A stretch of 64,000 nt of DNA from Bradyrhizobium sp. 190. GTDB lineage: Bacteria; Pseudomonadota; Alphaproteobacteria; Rhizobiales; Xanthobacteraceae. A program made the translations under genes and the position numbers. Below the pieces are notes generated by a model. The model searched no databases and had not been told where the DNA came from. It worked only from the letters and a program-made list of their open reading frames with translations. Below are positions 16,403 through 24,384 of the stretch, in pieces (the stretch's first letter is position 1; every line of letters starts with the position of its first letter). The stretch covers positions 1 to 64,000 of the forward strand of contig NZ_JADPJL010000026.1 in the NCBI RefSeq assembly GCF_023073415.1. The letters are read 5' to 3'.

Positions 16403-17176
16403 TCAGCCGGCCAGCCAAAAAGTTTGGATCGTTGCGGCCAGATTGTTGATGCCGTGCAGGACGATCGTCAGCCAGGTCGAGTTGGTGCGATAACGCAGAT
16501 ATCCCAGCAACAAGCCGATCGAAAACACCTCGCAGAAGAAGAACCAGTCATACTGCAGATGCAACGAGGTCCAGGCCAGCGACGACAGGAAGATGGCGCC
16601 GGCGACGCCGAGGCGTGATTCAGACCAGCCGCGATAGAGGAAGCCGCGCGCGAGAATCTCTTCCGAAACAGGGGCGGCGACGCAGAACGCGACCACCAGC
16701 AGCCACAGCGCGCCGTCGGTCTGCGCCGATTTCAGCACCTCGCCCATGAAGCCCGGTTGTATCTCCCGTCCGAGTGCGCGCGACAGCAGGTCCCAACAGC
16801 CGACAAGCACGGCGAGCGCGACGACACCGATCAGGAAATTGCGCCACGAGGTCCAGCGCAGCGCGAGATAATCGGCGAAAGAAATGCGCGTCGGCCGGAT
16901 CGCGATCCACACCGCCAACACCACCGCGGGCAATCCCATGATGACCGACAGCGAGATCGTCAATCCGCCGCCGACCACTCTTATCGCCTCGGCGACATCG
17001 AACGACCCGTGCCGCAACACGAAATAGGCGACGACCGTGAGCTGCCCGACGAACATCGCGGCAAAGATGAACAGACCCCACAGCGCCGTGCCCCAGAATT
17101 TCCAGACGCGTGGCGGTTGGTCCGGAATCGCGGGCGGAACTGTGATCGGGCTGGCGGGCGTGACGGAGTCCATCAA
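16403..17176 (-). CDS. CPBP-family intramembrane metalloprotease (copy 2)
   Basis: A 257-residue membrane protein, paralogue of the preceding gene, with an N-terminal Pro-rich cytosolic stretch, about eight hydrophobic segments and complete active-site motifs: EEILARG (Glu172-Glu173, Arg177), His206 in SLHLQYD, and His241 with Asn244/Asn245 in LHGINN. Shared phrases with copy 1 (GWSES, RTNSTWL/RSNSTWL) show local duplication. GC content here is normal for the window. The two genes are probably transcribed together, this one first. The substrate is unknown. Confidence 0.92.
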   Translation of the reverse strand: MMDSVTPASPITVPPAIPDQPPRVWKFWGTALWGLFIFAAMFVGQLTVVAYFVLRHGSFDVAEAIRVVGGGLTISLSVIMGLPAVVLAVWIAIRPTRISFADYLALRWTSWRNFLIGVVALAVLVGCWDLLSRALGREIQPGFMGEVLKSAQTDGALWLLVVAFCVAAPVSEEILARGFLYRGWSESRLGVAGAIFLSSLAWTSLHLQYDWFFFCEVFSIGLLLGYLRYRTNSTWLTIVLHGINNLAATIQTFWLAG

Positions 17177-17192
17177 TCAACTTTCTCGGTGT

Positions 17193-17276
17193 CGTCATGC
17201 CCGGCCTTGTGCCGGGCATCCACGTCTTCGCGCGGAGACAAAGACGTGGATGGCCGGGCCAAGCCCGGCCATGACG
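17193..17276. repeat. Extragenic palindrome, CGTCATGCCCGG type
   Basis: Long imperfect inverted repeat: the left half CGTCATGCCCGGCCTTG...CACGTCTT pairs with AAGACGTGGATGGCCGGG...CATGACG. It lies between the acyl-CoA dehydrogenase stop and the CPBP start. From memory, this is a REP-like element common in Bradyrhizobium. It can fold as a stem of about 35 bp. Confidence 0.8.
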
Positions 17277-17288
17277 GATAATACGAAT

Positions 17289-18932
17289 TCACGGCAGCGC
17301 CCGCTCCAGCAGGTCTCTTATGTCTTCAGGAGCCAGATCGACCGCGCCATACATGCCGGCGTGATTCCCGACAAGACGCGTGGCGGCGAACAACTGTGCA
17401 TGTCGCGGCGACACGGCATTGAGCGCGGCAGCAGCTGCCAGCAGCGCCAGCTTCTCAACCGCCAGCCGCGCCACGCGCTCGCTGTCCGGCCGGCGGAACG
17501 CCTTGCCGAGGAAGGCGATTGCCTCACCCGCGCCCGGCAATCCGAGCGTCTCGCCGGTCAGTTCATGCACGATGCTGGACGCCACTTCCGGCTCCCGCGA
17601 CAGCGCACGGAGGACGTCGAGGCACATCACATTGCCGGAGCCTTCCCAGATCGCATTAACCGGCGACTCCCGGTAGTGCCGCGCCAGAATGCCCTCCTCG
17701 ACGTAGCCGTTGCCGCCGAGGCACTCCATGGCCTCATAGAGAAAGCCCGGCGCGCTCTTGCACACCCAGTATTTGATGGCCGGCGTCAGGAGCCGCATGT
17801 AGGCGGCTTCCTTGGCGTCGACTGGCGCGCGATCGAATGAGCGGCACAGCCGCATCACCAGCGCGACCGTAGCCTCGACATGCAGCGCCATATCCGACAG
17901 CACCGCCTGCATCAGCGGCTGATTGGCGAGATGTTTTTGGAACACGCTGCGATGCCGCGCATGATGCAGCGCATGCGCAAGGCCCGATCGCATCAGGCCG
18001 GCGGAAGCAATCGCGCAATCCTGCCGCGTCAACTGCACCATCTGGATGATGGTCCGGATGCCCTTGCCCTCGACCCCGACGCGCTCGGCATAGGCGCCGT
18101 GAAATTCTACCTCGGAGGAAGCATTGGAGCGGTTGCCGAGCTTGTCCTTCAGCCGCTGGAACCTGATCGCGTTGATCGAGCCATCAGGCGCAAAGCGCGG
18201 CATCAAGAAGCAGCTCAGGCCTTCGTCGGCCTGCGCCAGCACCAGGAAGCCGTCGCACATCGGCGCCGACATGAACCACTTATGCCCGGTGATACGGTAG
18301 GCGTCCCCTTCACGCTCCGCCCGCGTCATGTTGGAGCGCACGTCGGTGCCGCCCTGCTTCTCGGTCATGCCCATGCCGAGCGTCATGCCGCGCTTGGTCC
18401 ACCACGGCGCGAAGGCCGGATCATAGGATCGCGTTCCCAGCACCGGCATCACCTTGGCCAGCAGGTCGGGCTGTTCCGCCAGCGCGGCGACGGCGGCCCG
18501 CGTCATGGTGATCGGGCAGAGATGCCCGGTCTCGACCTGCGCGGCCATGTAGAACTTTGCCGCGCGTATCACCTCCGACGCTCCACCGGCGGGCTTGCCA
18601 TCGGCAGTCCACGTCGAGTTGTGCACGCCGGCATGCGCACTGTGCGCCATCAACTCGTGATAGGCGGGATGAAACTCGACCTCGTCGCGGCGATTGCCTC
18701 TGGAATCGAAGGTGCGCAGCTTCGGCGTATTCTCATTGGCATCGCGGCCGCGTTCTGCCATTGCCGCCGAGCCCCAATGCCTGCCGAACTCCGTCAACTC
18801 ACCTTCGCCCGAAGCCCCGCCATTGGCGGCGACCGCCTCGACCAGCGGCCGGTCGACCGCATAGAGATCGACATCGCAAAACGGCGGAGACTGGTTGAAG
18901 ACCTCGTGGGTCGCAAATGTTGCCTGGCTCAT
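17289..18932 (-). CDS. aidB: Acyl-CoA dehydrogenase, AidB-like
   Basis: A 547-residue flavoprotein close in length and layout to E. coli AidB (adaptive response to alkylation damage). It starts with THEVFNQSPPFCDVDLY (the AidB N-terminus; ordinary acyl-CoA dehydrogenases lack it). It contains GMTEKQGGTDVRSN, GHKWFMSAPMCDGFLVLAQ and the flavin/tetramer segment ECLGGNGYVEEG, with RHYRESPVNAIWEGSGNV. The role would be FAD-dependent protection from alkylating agents, with possible DNA binding by the C-terminal helical domain. AidB-like assignment is firm; the physiological reaction is unknown even for the family. No Ada-type regulator is nearby. Confidence 0.88.
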   Translation of the reverse strand: MSQATFATHEVFNQSPPFCDVDLYAVDRPLVEAVAANGGASGEGELTEFGRHWGSAAMAERGRDANENTPKLRTFDSRGNRRDEVEFHPAYHELMAHSAHAGVHNSTWTADGKPAGGASEVIRAAKFYMAAQVETGHLCPITMTRAAVAALAEQPDLLAKVMPVLGTRSYDPAFAPWWTKRGMTLGMGMTEKQGGTDVRSNMTRAEREGDAYRITGHKWFMSAPMCDGFLVLAQADEGLSCFLMPRFAPDGSINAIRFQRLKDKLGNRSNASSEVEFHGAYAERVGVEGKGIRTIIQMVQLTRQDCAIASAGLMRSGLAHALHHARHRSVFQKHLANQPLMQAVLSDMALHVEATVALVMRLCRSFDRAPVDAKEAAYMRLLTPAIKYWVCKSAPGFLYEAMECLGGNGYVEEGILARHYRESPVNAIWEGSGNVMCLDVLRALSREPEVASSIVHELTGETLGLPGAGEAIAFLGKAFRRPDSERVARLAVEKLALLAAAAALNAVSPRHAQLFAATRLVGNHAGMYGAVDLAPEDIRDLLERALP

Positions 18933-18953
18933 GGCTGATCCTGGAACCGTGAA

Positions 18954-19733
18954 TCACTTCCGCGGTGTAATCGGGAAATCATAGGCCTGCCTGCCCGCTC
19001 CCGGCAGCGAAAAGTGCCACCACTCCTTCGAATAGTTTACAAATCCTCGCCGTGCCATCAGCATAACCAGCTTCGCCCGCCAGCGGCGCTGGGCTGCGGT
19101 GATGGATTTCGCCGCCGTGTGCGATTTGACGTCGGAACAATCATAGCCGGTGCCCATGTCGACGCTGCCGTCCGGCGCGCGAACGTTCACATTGGCGATA
19201 CAGTTGCCGTAGTCTTTGCTGGGATCGAACACGGCCGAGTTGTCGGCTTTCAAATCGACCAGGGTGAGATCGAGCGCGGCGCCGGTGGAATGACCGGAGC
19301 GTTCGGCGATGTAACCCAGCCGAAACAGGTCGGCCTTGCTGAACGACGGGTTGTAGCGTTTTCCGGCCACCGTTTCCTTGCCGTCGCGCGACCAGGCCAC
19401 CATGTCGGCAACCGCGCGCGTCGGCCGGTAGCAGTCAAACATCTTCAGCGACAGGTTTTGGAACGCGAGCTCATGCTGAACGCTCTTCAGCAGCGCGCCG
19501 ACCTCGCGCTTCACCACGCATTCGGCGGCTTCATATCCTCTCAGCGGACGGCCAACAAAATTGTTCGAACCAGCGTAGCGCATATCCTGGATGATGGTCG
19601 GATCGATATCGCGCAAATAGACGAAACCGGCCGGCAACTTCTGCGCCTGTGCGGCGGCACCGGTGAGACAGCTTGCCACCAATATGGCCGCGAGCACTAT
19701 TCGTGCTCTCACTTCCCTACGCGTGCGGATCAT
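18954..19733 (-). CDS. D-Ala-D-Ala dipeptidase (M15D, VanX/DdpX-like), secreted
   Basis: A 259-residue zinc peptidase with a signal peptide (residues 1 to about 31). The VanX-type active site is complete: Arg103 in DCYRPTRA, His148 and Asp155 in SGHSTGAALD, Glu237 and His240 in KEWWHFSL. It is expected in the periplasm to hydrolyse D-Ala-D-Ala released during peptidoglycan turnover; it does not itself imply vancomycin resistance. Four Cys (71, 101, 178, 199) could form disulfides. The start at 19733 overlaps the stop of the preceding short ORF by ATGA, so the two genes are coupled. Confidence 0.9.
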   Translation of the reverse strand: MIRTRREVRARIVLAAILVASCLTGAAAQAQKLPAGFVYLRDIDPTIIQDMRYAGSNNFVGRPLRGYEAAECVVKREVGALLKSVQHELAFQNLSLKMFDCYRPTRAVADMVAWSRDGKETVAGKRYNPSFSKADLFRLGYIAERSGHSTGAALDLTLVDLKADNSAVFDPSKDYGNCIANVNVRAPDGSVDMGTGYDCSDVKSHTAAKSITAAQRRWRAKLVMLMARRGFVNYSKEWWHFSLPGAGRQAYDFPITPRK

Positions 19734-20008
19734 TGCACCCGCTCCGAACTGACCACCAGCTTCGTGAGCGCAGTATCCGTGTATTTGTTTCCGGCCCAGA
19801 CATCGTCGATGATGAATTTCATCTTGAGCTGCCGGTCGGCGGGCAGATTGGGATAGAGGTCGTTGCCGATCGCAAGCGCGATGCGCTTCTCGGCGATGGC
19901 CGGCGTGGCCGCGAGGCATGCAATGGCCGCCAGCAGCGCCCATGACGCGATCCGGACGGATTGAATGAAATGCCGCACGTTTTGCCCAGCCTGATGCACG
20001 TGCGCCAT
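19730..20008 (-). CDS. Short secreted protein with caspase-like N-terminal strand, probably a remnant
   Basis: A 92-residue product with an N-terminal hydrophobic signal (ASWALLAAIACLAATPAIA) followed by EKRIALAIGNDLYPNLPADRQL. This matches the start of secreted bacterial caspase/metacaspase (peptidase C14) proteins, whose first beta-strand reads KRIALVIGNxxY. The catalytic His and Cys regions are absent: the frame continues with an unrelated KFIIDDVWAGNKYTDTALTK and ends. Either most of a caspase domain was deleted or this is a small protein with chance similarity. It is coupled (ATGA) to the dipeptidase gene. Confidence 0.55.
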   Translation of the reverse strand: MAHVHQAGQNVRHFIQSVRIASWALLAAIACLAATPAIAEKRIALAIGNDLYPNLPADRQLKMKFIIDDVWAGNKYTDTALTKLVVSSERVQ

Positions 20009-20137
20009 CCTAGCTGAATCGCCCGTCAGGGCCTACCGCCCGGCCGTTTACCCTGTCGCCGAAGCGCTAGTGGATAAGTCCGGACCCGGGATTTGACGCT
20101 TGCCCCGCGTGGCATCTCTCCCTATAGCAAGGCTTTA

Positions 20138-21091
20138 ATGACCCCTGCATCGAAATCGACCTTCGTCCTCGGGCACCGGCATCTGCTGGGAATCGAGGGG
20201 CTTTCCGCTGCCGATATTACCGGCCTGCTCGACCTTTCCGAGGAATATGTCGAGCTCAACCGCCAGGTGGACAAAAAGCGCACTTCCCTGCGCGGTCGCA
20301 CCCAGGTGAACCTGTTTTTCGAGGCTTCCACCCGCACTCAATCCTCGTTCGAACTGGCGGGAAAACGGCTTGGCGCCGACGTCATGAACATGTCGGTGTC
20401 CTCGTCCTCGATCCGCAAGGGCGAGACACTGATGGACACGGCGGTGACGCTCAACGCCATGCACCCGGATATCCTGGTGGTGAGGCACCACGCCTCCGGC
20501 GCGGTGGAACTTTTGGCGCGCAAGGTTGACGGTTCCGTGATCAACGCCGGCGACGGCGCCCATGAGCATCCGACCCAGGCGCTGCTGGACGCGCTGACCA
20601 TCCGCCGCAACAAGGGCCGACTGGAAGGGCTCGTGATCGCGATATGTGGCGACGTGATGCATTCCCGCGTGGCGCGTTCCAACATCCTCCTGCTCAACAC
20701 CATGGGCGCCCGCGTCCGCGTGGTGGCCCCCTCCACGCTGCTGCCGCGGGGCATCGAGCGAATGGGCGTCGAGGTCGCGCGCGACATGCGCGAGGGCCTC
20801 AATGGCGCCGACATCGTGATGATGCTGCGGCTGCAGCGCGAGCGCATGAACGGTTCCTTCGTGCCTTCGTCGGGCGAGTATTTTCACTATTTCGGTCTCG
20901 ACCAGAAGAAGCTCGCTTATGCCAAACCGGATGCGCTGGTGATGCACCCGGGCCCGATGAACCGCGGCGTGGAGATTGACTCGATCGTGGCTGATGGAGC
21001 GCAATCGCTGATCCGCGAACAGGTGGAAATGGGAGTGGCGGTGCGGATGGCGGTGCTCGAAGCGCTCGCCCGCAACCTGCCGAACGCGTGA
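20138..21091 (+). CDS. pyrB: Aspartate carbamoyltransferase, catalytic subunit
   Basis: A 317-residue ATCase that condenses carbamoyl phosphate and aspartate in pyrimidine synthesis. STRTQ (64-68) binds carbamoyl phosphate; SSIRKGE (90-96) holds the 80s-loop Lys; HEHPTQALLD (142-151) and the C-terminal HPGPMNRGVE loop are canonical. The start at 20138 follows AAGG seven bases upstream; an upstream in-frame ATG adds non-family residues. It is followed after 4 bp by a pyrC-like gene. No pyrI regulatory subunit is present, which fits class A ATCases that pair with a (pseudo)dihydroorotase. Confidence 0.97.
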   Translation: MTPASKSTFVLGHRHLLGIEGLSAADITGLLDLSEEYVELNRQVDKKRTSLRGRTQVNLFFEASTRTQSSFELAGKRLGADVMNMSVSSSSIRKGETLMDTAVTLNAMHPDILVVRHHASGAVELLARKVDGSVINAGDGAHEHPTQALLDALTIRRNKGRLEGLVIAICGDVMHSRVARSNILLLNTMGARVRVVAPSTLLPRGIERMGVEVARDMREGLNGADIVMMLRLQRERMNGSFVPSSGEYFHYFGLDQKKLAYAKPDALVMHPGPMNRGVEIDSIVADGAQSLIREQVEMGVAVRMAVLEALARNLPNA

Positions 21092-21095
21092 GACC

Positions 21096-22397
21096 ATGCT
21101 GACTGATCGACGCCCGATCCTGCTCGCCAATGCCCGCGTCGTCGATCCCTCCAGGGATTTCGACGGCCCCGGCGACGTCCTGATTGCCGACGGCACCATC
21201 CGCGACTCCAAGCGCGGCATCGGCGCCGCCGGCGTGCCCGAAGGCACCGACATCATCAATTGCGCCGGCAAGATCGTCGCCCCCGGCCTGATCGACATGC
21301 GCGCCTTTGTCGGCGAGCCCGGCGCCAGCCACCGCGAAACCTTTGCCTCCGCCAGCCAGGCGGCCGCCGCCGGCGGCATCACCACCATCATCTGCCAGCC
21401 GGACACCTCGCCCGTCATCGACAATTCGGCGACGGTCGATTTCGTGCTGCGCCGCGCCCGCGACACCGCGATCGTCAACATTCACCCGATGGCCGCACTG
21501 ACAAAAGGCATGCGCGGCGAGGAAATGACCGAGATCGGGCTGTTGAAGGCCGCCGGCGCGGTGGCCTTCACCGATGGCGACAAGAGCGTGACCAATGCGC
21601 AAGTGATGCGCCGGGCGCTGACCTATGCCCGCGATTTCGACGCGCTGATCGTGCACCACACCGAAGACCCCGATCTGGTCGGCGAAGGCGTAATGAACGA
21701 GGGCGAATTCGCCGCCCGGCTCGGCCTGGTCGGCATTCCCAACGCCGCCGAAGCTGTCATGCTGGAGCGCGATATGCGCCTGGTGGCGCTGACCGGCGGA
21801 CGCTATCACGCAGCCTCGCTGTCCTCGATCGAGTCGCTGGAAATCCTCAAGCGCGCGCGCGACGCCGGCCTCGACGTCAGCGCGTCGGTGTCGATCAACC
21901 ATGTCACGCTGAACGAAAACGATATCGGCCCCTACCGTACCTTCCTGAAGCTGTCGCCGCCGCTGCGCACCGAGGACGACCGGCTCGCCCTGGTCGCCGC
22001 CCTCGCCTCCGGCCTGGTCGACGTCGTGATGTCCGACCACAATCCGCAGGACGTCGAGGTCAAGCGGCTGCCGTTCGCGGAAGCGGCGGCCGGCGCGGTC
22101 GGGCTGCAGACCATGCTGCCGGCGGCGCTGCGCCTGATCCATAATGGCGAGATGGATTTCAAGACGCTGATCCGGGCGATGTCGACGCGGCCCGCCGAAC
22201 TGCTCGGCCTCCCCGGCGGTTCGCTGCGCGCGGGTTCCCCGGCCGACGTCGTCGTGATCGATCCCGATACGCCCTGGGTGCTCGATCCCGCCGATCTCAA
22301 GTCGCAGTGCAAGAACACGCCGTTCGATGAAGCCCGCTTCTCGGGCCGCGTCGTGCGTACTATCGTGGGTGGACGAACGGTCTATGAACATGTCTGA
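21096..22397 (+). CDS. pyrC: Dihydroorotase-like protein lacking the HxH metal motif (PyrX-like)
   Basis: A 433-residue amidohydrolase-fold protein in the position of dihydroorotase, 4 bp after pyrB. At the N-terminal metal site, the expected D-x-H-V-H-L-R-E-P-G reads D67-M-R-A-F-V-G-E-P-G: both zinc-ligand His are replaced (Arg69, Phe71) and the substrate Arg by Gly73. Later elements such as HHTEDPDL and SDHNPQDV remain. In Pseudomonas-type class A ATCases a catalytically dead dihydroorotase (PyrX) is needed for ATCase assembly; the same scaffold role is likely here, with a true PyrC elsewhere in the genome. Similar sequences are often annotated pyrC in Alphaproteobacteria. Confidence 0.88.
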   Translation: MLTDRRPILLANARVVDPSRDFDGPGDVLIADGTIRDSKRGIGAAGVPEGTDIINCAGKIVAPGLIDMRAFVGEPGASHRETFASASQAAAAGGITTIICQPDTSPVIDNSATVDFVLRRARDTAIVNIHPMAALTKGMRGEEMTEIGLLKAAGAVAFTDGDKSVTNAQVMRRALTYARDFDALIVHHTEDPDLVGEGVMNEGEFAARLGLVGIPNAAEAVMLERDMRLVALTGGRYHAASLSSIESLEILKRARDAGLDVSASVSINHVTLNENDIGPYRTFLKLSPPLRTEDDRLALVAALASGLVDVVMSDHNPQDVEVKRLPFAEAAAGAVGLQTMLPAALRLIHNGEMDFKTLIRAMSTRPAELLGLPGGSLRAGSPADVVVIDPDTPWVLDPADLKSQCKNTPFDEARFSGRVVRTIVGGRTVYEHV

Positions 22398-22432
22398 TTC
22401 GTCCAAAACGGGCCGCGGTGGGAGCTACCGCC

Positions 22433-23023
22433 ATGTCTGACGCATTCCTCGTCGTCGCCTTCCTGCTCGGCTATTTGCTGGGCTCGATCCCGTTCGGGAT
22501 GGTGCTTACCAAGCTTGGCGGCACGCAGGACCTGCGCTCGATCGGAAGCGGCAATATCGGCGCCACCAACGTGCTACGCACCGGCCGCAAGGGCCTCGCC
22601 GCGGCCACTCTGATCGGCGACATGCTCAAGGGCACGATCGCCGTCATCATCGCGGGCTATTACGGCGGCGCCAATGCGGCGATGCTGGCCGCGCTCGGCG
22701 CCTTCCTCGGCCATCTCTTCCCGGTCTGGCTCAAATTCAACGGTGGCAAGGGCGTCGCCACCTATATCGGCGTGCTGATCGGACTGTTCTGGCCGGCAGC
22801 CCTGATGTTCTGCCTGATCTGGCTCGCGACCGCCTTCACCACGCGCTATTCATCGCTCTCGGCGCTGGTCGCAGCCTTCGTCACGCCGCTGTTCCTGTGG
22901 TGGTTCGGCCACCCCGCGCTGGCGTCGCTGTTCGTCGTGCTGACATTGCTGCTGTTCTGGAAGCACAGCGAAAACATCAGGCGGTTGCAGGCCGGGACCG
23001 AGGGACGGATCGGGGCGAAGTAG
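22433..23023 (+). CDS. plsY: Acyl-phosphate:glycerol-3-phosphate acyltransferase PlsY
   Basis: A 196-residue integral membrane enzyme that makes lysophosphatidic acid from acyl-phosphate, the first step of phospholipid synthesis with PlsX. LGYLLGSIPFGMVLTKL, then GSGNIGATNVLRTG (motif 1), then GHLFPVWLKFNGGKGVAT (motif 2) and HSENIRRLQAGTE (motif 3) are all present. Five to seven hydrophobic helices are seen. The start at 22433 has GGGAGC nine bases upstream. It follows pyrC by 35 bp and ends 2 bp from a convergent amidase gene. Confidence 0.97.
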   Translation: MSDAFLVVAFLLGYLLGSIPFGMVLTKLGGTQDLRSIGSGNIGATNVLRTGRKGLAAATLIGDMLKGTIAVIIAGYYGGANAAMLAALGAFLGHLFPVWLKFNGGKGVATYIGVLIGLFWPAALMFCLIWLATAFTTRYSSLSALVAAFVTPLFLWWFGHPALASLFVVLTLLLFWKHSENIRRLQAGTEGRIGAK

Positions 23024-23025
23024 CC

Positions 23026-24267
23026 TTACTTCCGCTCGAGCGCCTGTTCCACAAACCGCGCCGCCGCCAGTGCCGCGGCATCAGCGCCATATCGTGCAAT
23101 CACCTGCACACCGACCGGCAAACCGCCTTTCGCGGTGAGCGCGGGAACATTGACGCAAGGGACGCCCATCAGCGTCCATAGCCGGTTGTAGCGGGCGTCG
23201 CCGGTCGAGCCCAAACCCTCTGGCGCAGCACCCGGCGCCGACAAGGTCAGCAACACGTCGACACCTTCGAACACTTTTGCCAACGCATGCCGCGCGCGGC
23301 TCGCTACGCCGATCGCCGCGTCATGGTCGGCCGGTGTCAGGCCCCTGCTCTCATCCAGCTTTGCGCGCAACAGCGGCGCCATCGCGTCGTAATTCTCACG
23401 GTACTCCCAGGCGAGCGCCTGATGTGCCTCGAATTCCTGGATCACCGAATGGACTTGCCACGCCTCAGCTATGATCTCAGGCAAATCAAGCACCCACACC
23501 AAGGCTCCGGCGCGTTCGGCAGCCTTGGTCGCGATCCGTAGCGCCTCCCCGCCTGACGCATCCGGCGCGCCGGCAAAATCCTGCGTCACGACGCCGATGC
23601 GCGGGGTCGGAATGCTGGGTGGCAGCAGCAATTCGGGCCGGCCCGCCATCGCGGAAAGCCCGCGCGCCACGTCGTCCACGCCGGCCGCGAACAGGCCGAC
23701 GGTATCGAGCGTCCACGAATAGCATTTGACGCCGACGGTCGGCAGCAAGCGGTAGGACGGCTTGATCGCGGCGACGCCGCAGAACGAGGCCGGTCGGATC
23801 ACCGAACCGCCGGTCTGCGTGCCCAATGCGAGCGGGATCATGCCGGCCGCCACCGCCGCAGCCGAGCCGGACGACGATCCGCCCGGCGTGTGGCCGTGGT
23901 TGTGCGGGTTGAGCGTCGGCGTCGGATCCACGGAGGCGAATGCCGTGGTCGTGGTCTTGCCGACGATGGTCGCGCCTGCCTGCTTCAGCATCATCACCAC
24001 GGCTGCATCGCGGCGCGGCTGATATCCCCGATAGATCGGAGAGCCCATCTCGGTTGGAAACTCCGCCGTATCCATGATGTCCTTGATTCCGACGGCAATG
24101 CCGCGCAGCGGCCCGGCGCTCGCCGCATTCAAATGATCGGCACGACAGACGAACGCGCCGATGGTCTTGTCCTGCACGCCTATCGCTTCCAGCGATTGGG
24201 CGACCGCGGCGCCGGGCGAGAGTTCACCGGCATCGATGCGACGCTGAAGTTCGGCGAGCGAGATCAT
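23026..24267 (-). CDS. Amidase (amidase-signature family)
   Basis: A 413-residue amidase with the Ser-cisSer-Lys triad: Lys62 in AVGIKDIMD, Ser131/132 in TPGGSSSGSAA, Ser155 in GTQTGGSVIRPA. It differs from GatA in its N-terminus and in its C-terminal half (LPVGVQVIARYGAD), so it is a small-molecule amidase rather than a tRNA amidotransferase subunit. The start at 24267 has AGGGGA upstream. It sits on the opposite strand between plsY and dprA, interrupting what is otherwise a co-directional housekeeping block. The substrate is unknown. Confidence 0.88.
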   Translation of the reverse strand: MISLAELQRRIDAGELSPGAAVAQSLEAIGVQDKTIGAFVCRADHLNAASAGPLRGIAVGIKDIMDTAEFPTEMGSPIYRGYQPRRDAAVVMMLKQAGATIVGKTTTTAFASVDPTPTLNPHNHGHTPGGSSSGSAAAVAAGMIPLALGTQTGGSVIRPASFCGVAAIKPSYRLLPTVGVKCYSWTLDTVGLFAAGVDDVARGLSAMAGRPELLLPPSIPTPRIGVVTQDFAGAPDASGGEALRIATKAAERAGALVWVLDLPEIIAEAWQVHSVIQEFEAHQALAWEYRENYDAMAPLLRAKLDESRGLTPADHDAAIGVASRARHALAKVFEGVDVLLTLSAPGAAPEGLGSTGDARYNRLWTLMGVPCVNVPALTAKGGLPVGVQVIARYGADAAALAAARFVEQALERK

Positions 24268-24384
24268 GAAAGCATTCCCCTGATGAGGACGCAGGTTACG
24301 GAGGGCCTTGGCACGGAGCAAGCGCAACACCCTTCACAATCAAAAAGGTTGATTACAATCTTCGGTTGGGCAAAGTTGCATCGC

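Noticed and set aside
20799..22406. Long minus-strand frames over pyrB and pyrC
   Set aside because: They are antisense to well-recognised pyrimidine genes and have low-complexity, non-domain translations.
23890..24384. Possible N-terminal extension of dprA into the amidase region
   Set aside because: The extension runs antisense to the amidase gene and lacks DprA-like sequence; the DprA family N-terminus begins at 24385.
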